Shown: one piece after another, positions 11,149-23,400 of the stretch
Layout of the letters: each line of letters opens with the position of its first letter
How positions within the stretch are numbered: the stretch's first letter is position 1
Assembly (NCBI GenBank): GCA_022813625.1
Contig: JAKLMB010000040.1
Location: forward strand, 1-64,000
From: Aaosphaeria pasadenensis
Taxonomy: Eukaryota > Ascomycota > Dothideomycetes > Pleosporales
Direction: 5' to 3'
DNA: 64,000 nucleotides
Program-made: the position numbers and the translations under genes
Notes under the pieces: model-generated
Database searches by the model: none
What the model was told of the DNA's origin: nothing
Seen by the model: only the letters and a program-made list of their open reading frames with translations

Positions 11149-11966
11149 GTTGATAGAGTGAAGTGTGAAGTTGGAGAAGTGGGAGTTGTTATTGTGGAGA
11201 GGACGCGTAAAGAAGAATACGCGTTCTGGTTGAGTGGTAGGTTGGTGTTGTGTTGGGGTAAGAGTGGTTGATGAGAGAGCGAGGTGTTGGGCAGGGCGGC
11301 GGGCAGCGGCTTATATGGGGATGGGTTGAATGTTTGTGATCTGGGAGTGGACGCGTCGAAGCGGGCGTTTAGGAAGGAAGGAAGGAGGGAGGGAGGGGGA
11401 GATCAGAACGCATTGGCCACTTGCCGTACCTGCTCCTGCCACGCCTCACCCAGTTCAGTCACAGTGTTCCCAAAAACCGGGACTAAACCCAAACCGGGGA
11501 CCTGCACACGCCCACTCGCCTTGTTGTGTTCGTTCTTTCTCTCTCTCTCTCTCTCTCTCGCGTGTGTGTGAGTGCGCGCGTCAGTCTCCCAGTCCCAGTC
11601 GTATTACCGGTTTCACTCTACTAGTTACCTATGTACACAGTAAGCTACTACTTACTAGTCTACCCACGAGTTATTACTCACATTATCCTCTCCTACTCTC
11701 CCCCCCCAGCCACTCTTGCCTCCAAAAGCCAAGCCAAGCCCAAAACAAGAACAACCAAACCACGCTAAGCGAAACTGTCGCAGACTGATTGTTGATTGTG
11801 ATCTCGCGCAGTCGCCCCCCAACGTCCCTCCGTACTTAAACCCTCGCTCCACCCACCTTTTCGCTTTCTCATCCGCCACTCATCCAACCAACCACCACTC
11901 CCACTACCCACCCACTCCCCATCACCACTTCCATCATCAACAACCTCATCTTCATCAACAACCACA
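11149..11966. promoter_or_regulatory. Shared divergent H4-H3 promoter
   Basis: This 818 bp region lies between the start codons of H4 (minus) and H3 (plus). It contains a TATAA facing H4 (11311-11315), a CT dinucleotide repeat (about 11537-11559) and a C-rich, pyrimidine-rich leader upstream of the H3 ATG. The shared promoter should keep the two transcripts in balance in S phase, as is usual for fungal H3-H4 pairs. I did not find a known histone upstream element by eye. Confidence 0.75.
11537..11559 (+). repeat. CT microsatellite
   Basis: An uninterrupted TC dinucleotide run of about 23 bases is followed by CGCGTGTGTGTG, inside the H4-H3 promoter. Confidence 0.85.
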
Positions 11967-12589
<623 letters not shown>

Positions 12590-13121
12590 GCGTGTCGCTC
12601 TTCTCATCATGCCTGACACACAGTCAATAACCCTCTCCCGGGTTGCGCGAATGTCGACGGGTCTGGTATTTGTTTAGGCGTTTTCATGGGTTCAATGGTC
12701 ATGGGTTCACGGGTTCACGGGTGCACTGAGTTGGTGCCAAATGTATATTCCCCATAATCAGTGAAAATTCACTGTATGCAACGACGATCTTTGATCGGCT
12801 CTTACTTCATAATCTCGCCTTACATTGCTCGTGATGCTTTCCGAATCTCTTGTGACACAATCGCCTGTTCTAAAATAGAAACAAGGGACACTCCTTTTTC
12901 AACACATTGCACATGTTGACTCGAACACATTGACTGATTTCCTGCACCATAGCGTGGTTTCGCACTCGTCTCGCACATCTATGACGCACGTTGTACCGAG
13001 ATGGTCCACAACATTCCGCCGCCTCGTAGCATTTTCCATCTCACTGCTCTCCTGGTGAAAAATCCATCGCGCATCTTCTGTATCCTATGCTGTGAAAGAT
13101 CATAGGTACAATCTTGAGTAA
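12590..13121. other. Intergenic region between H3 and the AhpC/TSA-like gene
   Basis: This is the H3 3' flank and the promoter of the next plus-strand gene. A short ATGGGTTCACGGGTT-type repetition occurs near 12685-12725. No coding potential or RNA gene is seen. Confidence 0.45.
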
Positions 13122-13759
13122 ATGTCGTGGTCTACCGAATTGAGATCGTGGGCGACCCCGGAAGCGCTGGCAGTTGCAGCGCCTCCCGTCATCGGACAGG
13201 AAGCGCCGAGGACACCAGTATTCGAGGTGCCTCATCCAGGTACAGGAGCTACTGTTATCACCTTTCTCAGGCACTGTGGCTGTCCATGTAAGAGCATAGG
13301 GAAAATCTACCTACGACAGAACTGACTGCCAGCGAAGTCGCCGAGAAGACATTTCAGTGTATGCGCGACGCGGCGAATAGACATAGGGACATAAACTTCA
13401 TCGCCGTGTCACATAGTGATAGAGACTCTACAGACCGTTGGATTGCCGCTGTAGGCGGCCGAGGGCATGTTCAGATTGCGGTTGACCCGAAGCGCGAGTC
13501 ATACGCAGCATGGGGCCTCAACGTATCCAGTTTCTGGCATGTCTTGAGCCCTTGGAGTCTCTTCTCGGTCTACCAGCTGGGCTCGCGAGAGGGCATCTGG
13601 AATCGACCCACGGAGAGCGGAACACGGTGGCAGAGCTCTGGGACATTCGCCGTTGACTCAGAGGGCATTGTGAGATGGGCTGGACCTGCTACTAGTGCAG
13701 ACGATATTCCTGCCTTTGAGGAAGTACTGGAAGCATTGGGGGGCATTCGTAGGGAATAG
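13122..13759 (+). CDS. AhpC/TSA-like thioredoxin-fold protein
   Basis: Two exons, join(13122..13287, 13338..13759), encode 195 residues. The splice (CCAT|GTAAGA to GAAG|TCGCC) creates FLRHCGCPFAEKTF, where CGCP is the redox-type cysteine motif (about residues 52-55) at the first helix of a thioredoxin fold. DINFIAVSHSD, IAVDPKRESYAAWGL and GTFAVDSEGIVRWAGPA follow, typical of fungal members of the AhpC/TSA antioxidant family. A peroxidase role is the family annotation, but the physiological substrate is unknown. No signal peptide is seen. The stop is followed by about 390 bp before the EXO5 start. Confidence 0.85.
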
Positions 13760-14146
13760 TACGAGTACATGTACCTTAGTTATAATGGGTAACTGGATGC
13801 TGGAGGTGCCTCAGCCAGTAACGGTGTTAGTAGCCAAACATTTGTTCAGACCAAACTGACCGACTAGAATGTATTTATTAAATAGTTCTGAGGGTATGTA
13901 CTAATAATGAGACCTGTGACATCGCTCTGCTGTCTGTTGATGACCGTATGGCGTACCCTAATAACGTCGGATGGCGCGATAATGGGCAATCGCGGTAGCG
14001 TGATTGGCCATAACGACCCGATGTCATGAAATCATCCATGCTTCGCGTGTCGCGGTGTCGCGGTAGCGGAAACATCAGCACCGCATCGCACCGTGAGACC
14101 ATTTACGAGTACCATATGCACCAACCCTTTTGAATAGGATGATGGC
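13760..14146. other. Intergenic region upstream of EXO5
   Basis: No gene is seen. Two ATG triplets at 14139 and 14142, in another frame, sit directly before the chosen EXO5 start at 14147 and could act as a short overlapping upstream ORF. Confidence 0.4.
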
Positions 14147-15790
14147 ATGGCCACTTCCCAAACACCAAAACGGAAATTATTGCAACTCAAGGTTGGATAT
14201 GATCCTGATAACTGCGATCAGCCCAGTCCTGCTGGTAGCGACTACGGTTCGGATTTCGATCTAGAGGAAGAGGCTCTGATCGAAGATATCTTTGCGCAAC
14301 TATCTGGCCCCGTTACCTCAGAAGGAACTGCTTTCAAGCTTACCACACGTCACAATCTGGGAAATGCAGACCCACCCGTCCCTGATCAGATTCAAAACAC
14401 CGCTCCAACATCAGCATTCACTCTTCAGCTTGAGCACACTTCCGTCGCAAAGTCTTCGATATGCAAGTCGCGTTGCCCATCGGTCGAAACAGAATACGCC
14501 TCTGTTTCCCGGAACCTCTGGAATGGTATGTGTGACATCGCCCAACTAGGTCTGCATCCAGTGACCCGGAACTAACTGAATTACTGACAGCGTCTAGTCC
14601 CCGATAAAGGGTCGAATACACCCTCTCAAAGGTCGCTCCAAAGATCGCAAGAACAAGACGAAGCGAGGTCTCCCCTCGAACGTTTTCGAGTAAAGCCAAA
14701 GAAACCGTTGTCCGTCACTGACCTCGTCTCGCCGGCATGGTGTGAATTACAGTACTGGTACACATTGACCAGATTTGGACGAAAGCCACAAACGGAGGCG
14801 ATGAGACAAGGATCCAAGGTGCACAAAACTTTGGAAGAGCAGGTGCATTCATTCATACCTGTGCGTGTCGAAAGTAAAGAGGATGCCTTCGGACTTCGAA
14901 TGTGGAATACAATACAAGGTCTGCGGACCTTACAGGAATTTGGCTTTACACGCGAACTGGAAGTCTGGGGCACGGTTCACGGACAGGTGGTCAACGGTGT
15001 AATCGACGAGATATCGTACGCTTGCCCAGACCCTGAACTGGAGGAGGGTCTTGAGCAGTCGAGAGTTGATGAGCATTCACATCAGTCGGATCCACATCGG
15101 ACAAATGCAGTGGAAGGTAGCCCTGCTAGGGAAACACCCGAAATCCCTAGCATGATTCCCACTCGTTCCACCAGAAGAGTATACATAACGGACGTTAAGA
15201 CCAGAGGCGTGAGGTCATTGCCAATCGGCGCGAGGCTGAGGCCAACGCGAATACAGCTCATGCTTTACCACACAATTCTAGGGTCTCTCGTAGCAGGTAC
15301 TGTAGATCCCCACATTGTACTAGAGCGGTACAGTCTTCAGCCCCACCAAGACTTATCTACGTCACTCATTCAAGAGTTCGAAGGGCTGGAGCTTTCACTC
15401 GACGAAATCAAGCACTGTAACCACCCGACAGTTGGATCAGAGCGGAATTACACCTTGTCTATTCTCTGGGACATGATGGTGGCTGAGTGCAGGAGGTCCA
15501 TCAGCGACATCAGCGACATTATGCGTGCGGAATTCCGCCTCAATACGACGGGGGATGTGATTGGAAATGAGATCTTCGTATTTGACGAGAAGGCTCTTGA
15601 GAGCTACGTGAGCGACGGAATGGCATGGTGGAAAGGGGAGCGAGCTGCCAGGGGAGTCGAAATCGAAGAAGCGTACAAGTGTAGAACATGTAGCTTTGCT
15701 GATGAGTGTTCATGGAGGAAGATAAAGATTGAAGAAGCCACAGAGAGACATAAAATCAGGAGGGCTACTAGGGATCGATCAATCATATGA
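14147..15790 (+). CDS. EXO5: Exonuclease V (Exo5/Dem1 family)
   Basis: Two exons, join(14147..14525, 14598..15790), encode 523 residues. The splice joins RNLWN to VPDKGSN through the acceptor GTCTAG; the nearer CAG would break the frame. After a low-complexity N-terminal third comes the nuclease core: VTDLVSPAWCELQYWY with the first iron-sulphur Cys, GSKVHKTLE, VNGVIDEI, and ITDVKTRG (the D-x-K of the PD-(D/E)XK active site). CRTCSFADEC near the C-terminus supplies the other three cysteines of the 4Fe-4S cluster. In yeast the enzyme is a mitochondrial single-strand exonuclease needed for mtDNA maintenance; relatives also act in nuclear crosslink repair. No strong mitochondrial presequence is obvious here. 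Confidence 0.92.
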
Positions 15791-16014
15791 GATTGCTCCT
15801 CCTCTACCACCCAAGACTTGAAACAACGCACTCGCATACAAGTCCACTGCCATCTCAAATACAAATGAACTTGTTGAATCATTGTCCAGTGAATCATTGC
15901 ATTTCGCGGTGGTGCAAATTGCCTTCCGCCAGTATTCGGGATCATGATGTAGGTTTCCTATCATGTACATGCAGTAGTGTAGATATATACCACATATCAC
16001 ACTATCTCAGAAGT

Positions 16015-17310
16015 TCAGGCCTTGCCCGCAAGGATAAACTGTTCGCTAGGATCGGCAAATTCACTGTGTAGAGACTCATGATTCTCTTGTCCACTAGGCA
16101 CCAGATATGGTCCATATCCCGGGCGTGGGAATTTGGGAGTCCCGTCGTCGTTCCACCCGAACTTCTGTGTTCTAATGGATCTTGCGCCCCACCCATTTGA
16201 AGGATCTTTCATGCCGTGATACACGATCCAATCCTCAGTCCCGTCGGGACTCTGCACAAAACTGGCATGTCCGACGCCATAAGCGTCCTCTTCGGGATTT
16301 TGGTGAAAAACACATCCATCATTCTTCTTGCGCCAATCTTTAGGGTCCATAGGATCCTTACCGATTAGTTCCAACTGACCAAGACAGTAATTGCGATTGT
16401 CGGACCGGGCGGCAGAGTAAACCACAAAGACCTGACCGGTCTTTGGGTTCGTTAGCTGTTGTGGACCTTCGTTGGAGCTCAATCGATCGTTCACGGTGCG
16501 TCCATAAGGGGTTTTTTCCCATGCATTGGTGGGCGCCGATATTATCTGCCTTTCTGACAGGCTTGATGTCACCGTCCATGGGTTGGCCATCCTCGTTATG
16601 CAGAGATTTGCGGGCCAGCCGTCATAGGAGTGGTGCCAACAGCTATATATGTGGTAAAGACGATCTTCATGATGGAAGTAGGTTCCATCAATGGCAAACT
16701 GATCGTAGGTCTCAAGCTGGGCCTTGTAGGAAAATTGTGCAGACCAAGGATTCGATCCGACACCTTCTAGAACGAACATGCGGTGGTGCACTGCTGGACA
16801 ATTCCACTCGCAGAGTGCATCCGTATCCGGCGGAGGAGAGTCATAGTTGGGATCTGCGGTGAAGATGACGTACCATTTACCGGCAATCGAGTGTACTTCC
16901 GGTGCCCAGAGATCCGTTGAATAATTCTGGCCAGGCAATGGTTTGAAGATGATCTTTCTTTCCGCATTGTTCCAGTCTCTATGCTTCATTAGTAATGATT
17001 GGGTGTGTTCATGTATCGGTCTGGATATGCTTTTACGTGAGGGTCCGACTTCGCATGAGCGTGATATCATTGTTTGTTGTATAAGTCATATAATAGTATG
17101 AGTCATGCCTAATAACCCAACTGCAGCAGTCAGTATGGGTACACAAAAGTTATAACTCCTGCCACTCTTCATTCGCATTGTGCATACTCACGGATCTGCG
17201 CCTGCTTCATCCAAGATTGGATTGGTGAAACTAGCGGTACCAGCAGAAGCTAGGTCTGCACAAAGGCGAAGGAGACTCAAAATGATAAAGCTGGCATTTC
17301 TCACGAACAT
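16015..17310 (-). CDS. Secreted glycoside hydrolase family 43 enzyme
   Basis: Three exons, complement(16015..16978, 17037..17120, 17192..17310), encode 388 residues. The first two exons are easily missed because an in-frame ATG inside the second intron gives a false start. The true start MFVRNASFIILSLLRLCADL is a signal peptide (likely cut after about residue 23), so the enzyme is exported. The five-blade beta-propeller catalytic triad is visible: Asp39 in GADPWV (base), Asp165 in FAIDGTYF (pKa modulator) and Glu238 in SSNEGPQQL (acid). WAPEVH and GHASFVQSPDG are further GH43 signatures. Intron 2 has a textbook TTACTAATGA branch site. Family members release arabinose or xylose from plant cell wall polysaccharides; the exact substrate is not deducible. 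It is convergent with EXO5, with 224 bp between stops. Confidence 0.92.
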
Positions 17311-17939
17311 GCCGGGCAGAACGTGACAATAATGAGTATGTGTAGATTTGGGCGGAAGGCAGAGGAGAGATGTGTGCGCGGCGGTTGGGGGGACAGCGAG
17401 CGTCGTGTGAAAATGTACTAGTAAGTGAGAGCTTCAACTAGACCTGCCACTCTATAGCCCTGTTCAGATATACATTTACAAGAAGAGTGATAATGCGATC
17501 ATGAAGCAACGTCAACCATATATTACTCGTATGTACTCAAGGAATGCAACATGTATGGAGGAATACTGGAGCGAGCCAATGAGATAAATCTTCCCCACGT
17601 TCAAAGTCCGGCATCCGTGTCGGGCACGGACCATTCAACCATGGCGCGTGAGCGCGCGCCTACCTATGCTTGGCAGAAATGTTTCCAACCAAACCACCGA
17701 CGGCTTATTACGACATCGCTCACACTCAGCAATTCTCTCTATCTGTAAGTTATAATCCTGTGCTCTCTTCTTCATTGATTGACTCGAAAGAAAGTACCGA
17801 AAACCTCATTGCCCGAGGCCTTCCTGCATTTTCTTATCACTGCACCTTTACCTGACCGTACACATGCTCCAACAGCCTGCCGCAAATCCAGGTTCTCCGT
17901 TCGCAGTCTGATCGTGTGCTCTCTGCCTCATCCACCGTC
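17311..17939. promoter_or_regulatory. Divergent promoter region, GH43 / RED gene
   Basis: This 629 bp region lies between two divergent start codons. No TATA box is obvious. The RED-side leader from about 17700 is C- and T-rich. An in-frame upstream ATG at 17916 would extend the RED protein by eight residues. Confidence 0.45.
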
Positions 17940-19550
17940 ATGGACAACCAGCAGTTTCGACGCTTGCTGCTTGCCAACAGCCAGAAAAGCCATGATAGCC
18001 AAAATCACAAACCTCCGCCGCCAGCAACGTCGACATCTACGTTGGGCTCACGCAAGCATTCCAACATCCCTATGACCCCACGTCAAGTGGGCCGATCTTC
18101 AGTGAATTCTGATTTCGCTCGACAATTGGCTGAACGTAATGCCAGAGGTGCTCATACGAAGAAATGGAAGTCATCGGCACCCAAGGGCGTCAAGCTGGCT
18201 GCTGGCTATATCGACCGCACAAAGTTGCGTATAGATGACGACACGGGAGAATTGGCCCAGCGCGTCAAAGCACTCGAAGAAGCGATGAAGCTTGGGCAGA
18301 TTGACCGCGACACTTTCGATAAGCTCGTCCAAGAGATAACAGATGGTGATATTGATTCCACACATTACGTGAAGGGGCTGGACCGGAAACTGTTGGATCG
18401 CATTCGAAAAGGCGAAGACGTGCACGATAGTGCAAAACGTAGCGCGGTGACTCAAGAAGACAAGTCTGACCTTGAAGACGAGTTTGATGAGATTGAGCAA
18501 CGGGAGCTGGTGCCTTTGAGCAAGGAGGAGATTGAGAAGAAAGGCGAGACCGCACCGCTAGCACCTGTCGCAGGAGCCAAAAGAAACAGGGATGCAATTT
18601 TAGCAGAACTCAAAGCGCAGAGAAAGGCAGCCATGGAAGCACAGGAAGCTGAGCGTGAGAAACAGTTTCCTTCTTTAGGACCTGGATTTCGCAAGGTGGG
18701 ATTCAATGGTGAGACAACAAGGATCGAGGTAGACTCGAAGGGACGTGAGGTACTGATCATCACCGATGCAAACGGTAAGGAGAAGCGAAAGGTCAGGAAA
18801 AAGAAAACAGAGGAAACCGTCCCAGAACCACGCTATGACTTGGACGAACCTTCAAACCCAATCAAAATACCCGAGGCACCTGCGGAGACAGAATCCGAAG
18901 ATGAAGATATCTTCGCTGGGGTAGGGTCGAGCTATAATCCGTTAGTGGACATAGAAGACGGGGATGATTCTTCGTCTGAGGGTGCGACCTCCGATCTTGA
19001 AGTCGCAGGTGAAGCAACAAAGGTGAAGCATAAAGGTCAGGAAGCCGTGAAAAGTACTGGAAACGAGGCGTCTCCGTCGACTTCTACATCAATGTTACCC
19101 GAACCTTTACCACGTCGCAATTACTTCGGTAGCATTCCTGAATCGACGACAACAAGGCCTTCGGCCGGCGATGCTACTGTCCTTGCAGCACTTAAAAAGG
19201 TTCGCACGATGGACCCATCTTCTACTCTTCTCCAAACCGATGAAGAAGCACGCCTCCAGAAGCGAGCGAAAATGCTTGCCGCTAACGATCGTGATATGGA
19301 GGATATAGATATGGGATTCGGTAGCAGCCGTTTTGATGATGCCGAGGAGATGGAACGAGACGGCGAAGCTGTCAAGTTCTCGGAATGGAAAGGTCTGGGA
19401 GCCGAGGATGAGGACGACGAAGGTGATGGGAGAGGAAGGGGTGCTAGCAAAAGGAAGAGAGGCCCGAAAAAGAAGAAGGGTGACAAGCACAGTGCTCTTG
19501 ATGTTATGAAAGCAATGGACAGGCAAAAGGAGACCAAGACCCTGGGTTGA
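17940..19550 (+). CDS. RED/IK-family spliceosomal protein
   Basis: A single exon encodes 536 residues. MDNQQFRRLL and then RSSVNSDFARQLAERN, KKWKSSAPKGVKLAAGYIDR and KALEEAMKLGQIDRDTFD correspond to the RED-like N-terminal domain (residues about 40-230), known from human IK/RED and worm SMU-2, a component of the spliceosomal B complex that works with SMU1 in splice-site choice. The middle is acidic and Ser-rich. The C-terminal part carries KGLGAEDEDDEGDG and a lysine-rich basic patch KRKRGPKKKKGDK, a likely nuclear localisation signal. The arginine-glutamate repeat that names the animal protein is not seen. It is convergent with PRE2, with 255 bp between stops. Confidence 0.88.
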   Translation: MDNQQFRRLLLANSQKSHDSQNHKPPPPATSTSTLGSRKHSNIPMTPRQVGRSSVNSDFARQLAERNARGAHTKKWKSSAPKGVKLAAGYIDRTKLRIDDDTGELAQRVKALEEAMKLGQIDRDTFDKLVQEITDGDIDSTHYVKGLDRKLLDRIRKGEDVHDSAKRSAVTQEDKSDLEDEFDEIEQRELVPLSKEEIEKKGETAPLAPVAGAKRNRDAILAELKAQRKAAMEAQEAEREKQFPSLGPGFRKVGFNGETTRIEVDSKGREVLIITDANGKEKRKVRKKKTEETVPEPRYDLDEPSNPIKIPEAPAETESEDEDIFAGVGSSYNPLVDIEDGDDSSSEGATSDLEVAGEATKVKHKGQEAVKSTGNEASPSTSTSMLPEPLPRRNYFGSIPESTTTRPSAGDATVLAALKKVRTMDPSSTLLQTDEEARLQKRAKMLAANDRDMEDIDMGFGSSRFDDAEEMERDGEAVKFSEWKGLGAEDEDDEGDGRGRGASKRKRGPKKKKGDKHSALDVMKAMDRQKETKTLG

Positions 19551-19805
19551 GTATTTGCATGCGGTTGATGAGTTTATAAATACCCTCGAACATATACAAA
19601 CAGCTCCTTCGCATCTTTCATTGTGTGAAGCCATCATAACTCGTTGATTGTCTAGTGGTGTGTTTGCACTGCATTTATTATACATAATTTCGATCCGCTA
19701 CCTCTTGTGAAGGGACCTATAAGCAGCACTCATGCTCAGGGTCGTTCTGCCACGCCCTGCCATTCGGAGACAGTTCGACAATGCCTGGTTCTGTCCAGTA
19801 GACCT

Positions 19806-20829
19806 TCACTCGAGATCCGCTGTGACGTTAGAGAACTCCCCCTTCTCCAACTTAGTCTTCCAGAAGATGGGGTTGGTGTCATTGAAACCATGCTTGACCC
19901 AGCCATCCTCCTTCACATGGTACAGATTGATGAAGCCACCAGAGTAGGCGTCACGGTGAGTGGCCGCAAGGATGCTACGTCGTCCGAGCTCCAACGCGTC
20001 CTCATCTGACAGATCATATTTGTATTGTGCATCAAGCACACCATATGCGAAAGTCTGACCTGAACCGACGCAGAAAAGGTTGCCTGCTAAACGCGTACCA
20101 TCGCTATCGATGTAGTAAAGGGCCGGTCCCTCTTGAGGGGTTACACCCGCGCACATTGTACCCTGTCACCGTGTCAATAAAAAGCAAACATGATTATGAA
20201 TATCTCAAATACCATGCTCAGACCCATGCCCTTATAAGAGTACACTAGGTTCGCGAGGATTTTGGAAGCAGCGGCAACAGAAATGCGACGCTTATGCCGA
20301 AGCTCGTGGAGGCGACATTGCATACCCAAATAGGCTAACCAGTATTGACAGTCCTATCTCTAAGTAAGTCTATCATCTCTGCATCGATGGCATATACTTA
20401 CTGCAGCGCCTCCGGCCATGGTGCCCAATAGACAACTGTTAATCTCTATGACCTTTTTCACTGTTTGGCTTGCTATCCAGTTTCCTGCCGTAGCCCTAGA
20501 GTCCGTAGCCACGATAATTCCACCTTTGAATCGGAATGCGAGGGTTGTCGTGCCATGGGCGATCTTTATGGGGCAGTTTGGATTCGAGTAATCGTCTGTC
20601 ATAGCGCGTAGCCATGATGAGGCCTACACGATGGATAGAATCAGTAAGTAGCCGCAACAATAGGTATGTGATAATAATTATAAGTGCTGCAGCATACCTG
20701 GGCGACTGGAGGCAACGCAAACTTGAGGGACAGCTCTGGGTTTCCGAGAGAGAGCTCCAGCTGCTCCTCTGGCGACTGTCCCTCATCAGCGTGCGCTGGA
20801 CGAGTGTATTGGGCGACTAGCGAATCCAT
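19806..20829 (-). CDS. PRE2: 20S proteasome subunit beta-5 (PRE2)
   Basis: Four exons, complement(19806..20162, 20213..20353, 20402..20623, 20698..20829), encode 283 residues. A propeptide of 68 residues ends IAHG and is cut before Thr69 (TTTLAFRFKGG), the catalytic nucleophile. Asp85 (in VATDSRA) and Lys101 (in QTVKKV) match Asp17 and Lys33 of the mature enzyme. NLFCVGSGQTFAYGVLD and AATHRDAYSGG are also standard. The subunit provides the chymotrypsin-like activity of the 20S core in nucleus and cytosol. All introns are 49-74 nt with GTATNN or GTAAGT donors. Confidence 0.95.
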
Positions 20830-23400
20830 ATATTCGGAAGTGCGAGCGTGATCTAGTCGGAAGAGGACGTAGGTATTAAGAAATCAGTTTGGGTATGTCT
20901 CTCGAATGTAGATGTTTAGAAGTTGTGGTTACTTGTGTTGCAGGAGCTACACAGTACGGACATGCTTGCTTGGCGGGGCGCGCACGGACCCGGCGTATTG
21001 TCGTCGTCACTGCCCTAGCTGCCTTCCACAGGATGGCAAAGTGGTAAGTATAGAGTACCTAGGTATTCACCTACCATTCTACGTATGATAGCTGCTTATG
21101 TTCCTTATTTATTAACTATTATTAACTGGCTATCAATCGGCTATAACTCAAAGCCGCCTACGAGGTATATCCCCCAATCCCCCTCTAATTTTGTACCATA
21201 AAAGCTTTATGAGTTTATAATCCTTCAGCTGCGGGACTTTGTCACGTCGGTCTAAATGTATGCGCAAGCACAATGGAATCGATCCGAGGAATTCATGGTT
21301 TTAGTTACGGCTTCACCAGTGAATATTACATTGTAGCATGTTTCTTAGACTCGGCAAGACATTCGTTGTGTGCATGTAGCCATTTGATTCATTCTATCAT
21401 GTGCCAGATCTCGAGCTCATGTCATGTAAGACATTGTCGAGCAGTTGACCAGATATCCTTACCAGCTCGAGCAATCACCCCAATCATGCCAAAAACGAAA
21501 CAAGTCCCCTCTTGCTGATATTGAATAACCTGTCGGCCGTCTCAATGCCCGTATACTATCATCATTTGCGAAGACCGGAGACGTCTACGTGACCAGCGTT
21601 TAGAACAGCATGCACCTTGAATTTGACTAGCAGAGAAAGAGGTAAAATGAGTTGAAGAAATGAGATATAGAGAGAAGGTCTGCATTCTCTAAAGATTCTT
21701 TGCTCTTGATGTTTGGTATGAACCACATACCTTCACTACAACTCCATCAAGTGTCCAGTCAACCACTAGCCAGAAAACCAACCCCTTCTTCTATCTTTAT
21801 CAGCATACCACGAACCTGGCCTGGATCATTGGATATTACAGGTGCTTTTTGGTTCCCTGAAAGTACCATGTGTTGGATTACTTTACTGCCGAAGCGCAAG
21901 CAAGTCCTCAAGGGCGGGCTGCACCACCATGATGATCCGAATCGTCACAGCCACAGAAATTATATTCTTCTGAATGAGAGAGGCACATCTCATATAAGAC
22001 ATATTCGTGGAAGTGAACGCTCCATTGCTCCAAGCCTATGTGCTCACGAGCACGAACAATACGACGATCGGAAATTCGATAAAACGGAACCACTCTCGCG
22101 CCACAACTTTCAACCTCACCTCTCAGCTCACTCTCGTCGTGTACACAACGGAAAGTTGCATGGCAGTGGTAAAAAGCGAGCCCGAAATTTTGATCAACAG
22201 GAAATCCGTACTTCCTCACTTCAAAGGGCAAGGGATTCCTTCCAGCCTGTTAGCACCGGGTTTCAGCCCCGGCCTATTTATGCGCCCATAACACCGCTGC
22301 AGACACCTGCAAGTATGGCACCATCATCCGAACGGGTCCGCCAGGTAACGCGTACAGCCCTCCAGGAACAAAGGTCAGGAAGAGCTAGGAACTTACGAAG
22401 GGTGGCTGGTTACGATGTCTTGAGTAGCGATGTGCCGTGGGACTGGAATTGTGTAATCAGTACCGATGCGACTGTTCCAGCAAAATCTAGTGATCGATTT
22501 CCGGGAAAAGCGACCAAGAAAGAGCTCGGCTATCCGCCATTCGGGCATATGAGCTCATGGATGTAGCAGCAGATAAGAATAGGACCAACATCGATGGTGA
22601 GGGTGCAGCTATACCAATGGGCCTTTGATATATATGATACTATCGCTATCACTGTACGAGCGCATGTCGACGAACGTAAGGCGAAAGTTCAATGTTATGC
22701 ACTGACGATGCATTCGATTAGAGATTCGGTCTTGTATAGTTCGACTTTGAGTTAGTTTCACAGCTATGCAAGGGGTAGAAAGTTCAATAATATCATGGTT
22801 AGCTCTTCGACCAGTATTGGGAGATTTGAGTCTACACTAGACATAAATATACATGATAGTTTTCAGAAATGGACTATCTCAGTTATGTTGTTTACTTGCA
22901 TGTATCCAGTGTCATTAGATTCCTGCACCACTTGGGAAACCCAAAACCCATTTATGATCTGGTCTTGATTTTCACCTGTTTATATAGCGTAGATATTTGA
23001 GTGTTGCTTTGTAACAAGGAGCACACTATGCATTGACGATTGGTGTTGTGTTATTCTACATAACATGTCCAATGTGTGTTGAAGGCTACTCTTATAGAAT
23101 CAAGGGTTTGAACAGAAACATACTAATCCAGCAATGCTGGCATTACATTCATGTTCGCCGCAGTTGAACGCCAACAGCCTTGCAAACATCTCGAGGATCC
23201 CAATTGGGACACTAATTGGATAGTAAATTATACCTGAAGGGGTATATAATAACGCATTAAACGCCACAAGTCCTTGATGCAAATAAAGGGATACCTGGAC
23301 CTGAGTATTTGACCCCAAACTCCGTAAATGATTAAACGCAAGCCCAAAATTGAGGATAACAAATTAAACGATAAGGAAGGAAAACGAATGCACACGAACA
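20830..23400. other. 2.6 kb intergenic region with one doubtful ORF
   Basis: The region separates the PRE2 start from the 3' end of the JmjC gene. It contains one 288-codon ORF (21700-22566, listed separately) but no recognised gene. 21050-21250 and 22590-23100 are AT-rich and non-coding in appearance. A CCTAGGTA word lies near 21056. No RNA gene is seen. Confidence 0.5.
21700..22566 (+). CDS. Hypothetical protein, doubtful
   Basis: An uninterrupted 288-codon reading frame with no family that I recognise. It lacks a signal peptide and membrane segments. The protein is His- and Arg-rich in the middle (GGLHHHDDPNRHSHR) and more ordinary toward the end (SSERVRQVTRTALQEQ). Its length is unusual for chance, but composition is uneven and a 107-codon ORF runs opposite it. 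It could be a lineage-specific gene, part of a spliced gene or a decayed gene. Confidence 0.3.
   Translation: MLLMFGMNHIPSLQLHQVSSQPLARKPTPSSIFISIPRTWPGSLDITGAFWFPESTMCWITLLPKRKQVLKGGLHHHDDPNRHSHRNYILLNERGTSHIRHIRGSERSIAPSLCAHEHEQYDDRKFDKTEPLSRHNFQPHLSAHSRRVHNGKLHGSGKKRARNFDQQEIRTSSLQRARDSFQPVSTGFQPRPIYAPITPLQTPASMAPSSERVRQVTRTALQEQRSGRARNLRRVAGYDVLSSDVPWDWNCVISTDATVPAKSSDRFPGKATKKELGYPPFGHMSSWM

Noticed and set aside
16443..16862. 139-codon plus ORF inside the GH43 gene
   Set aside because: It is antisense to the catalytic domain exon and has no family signal.
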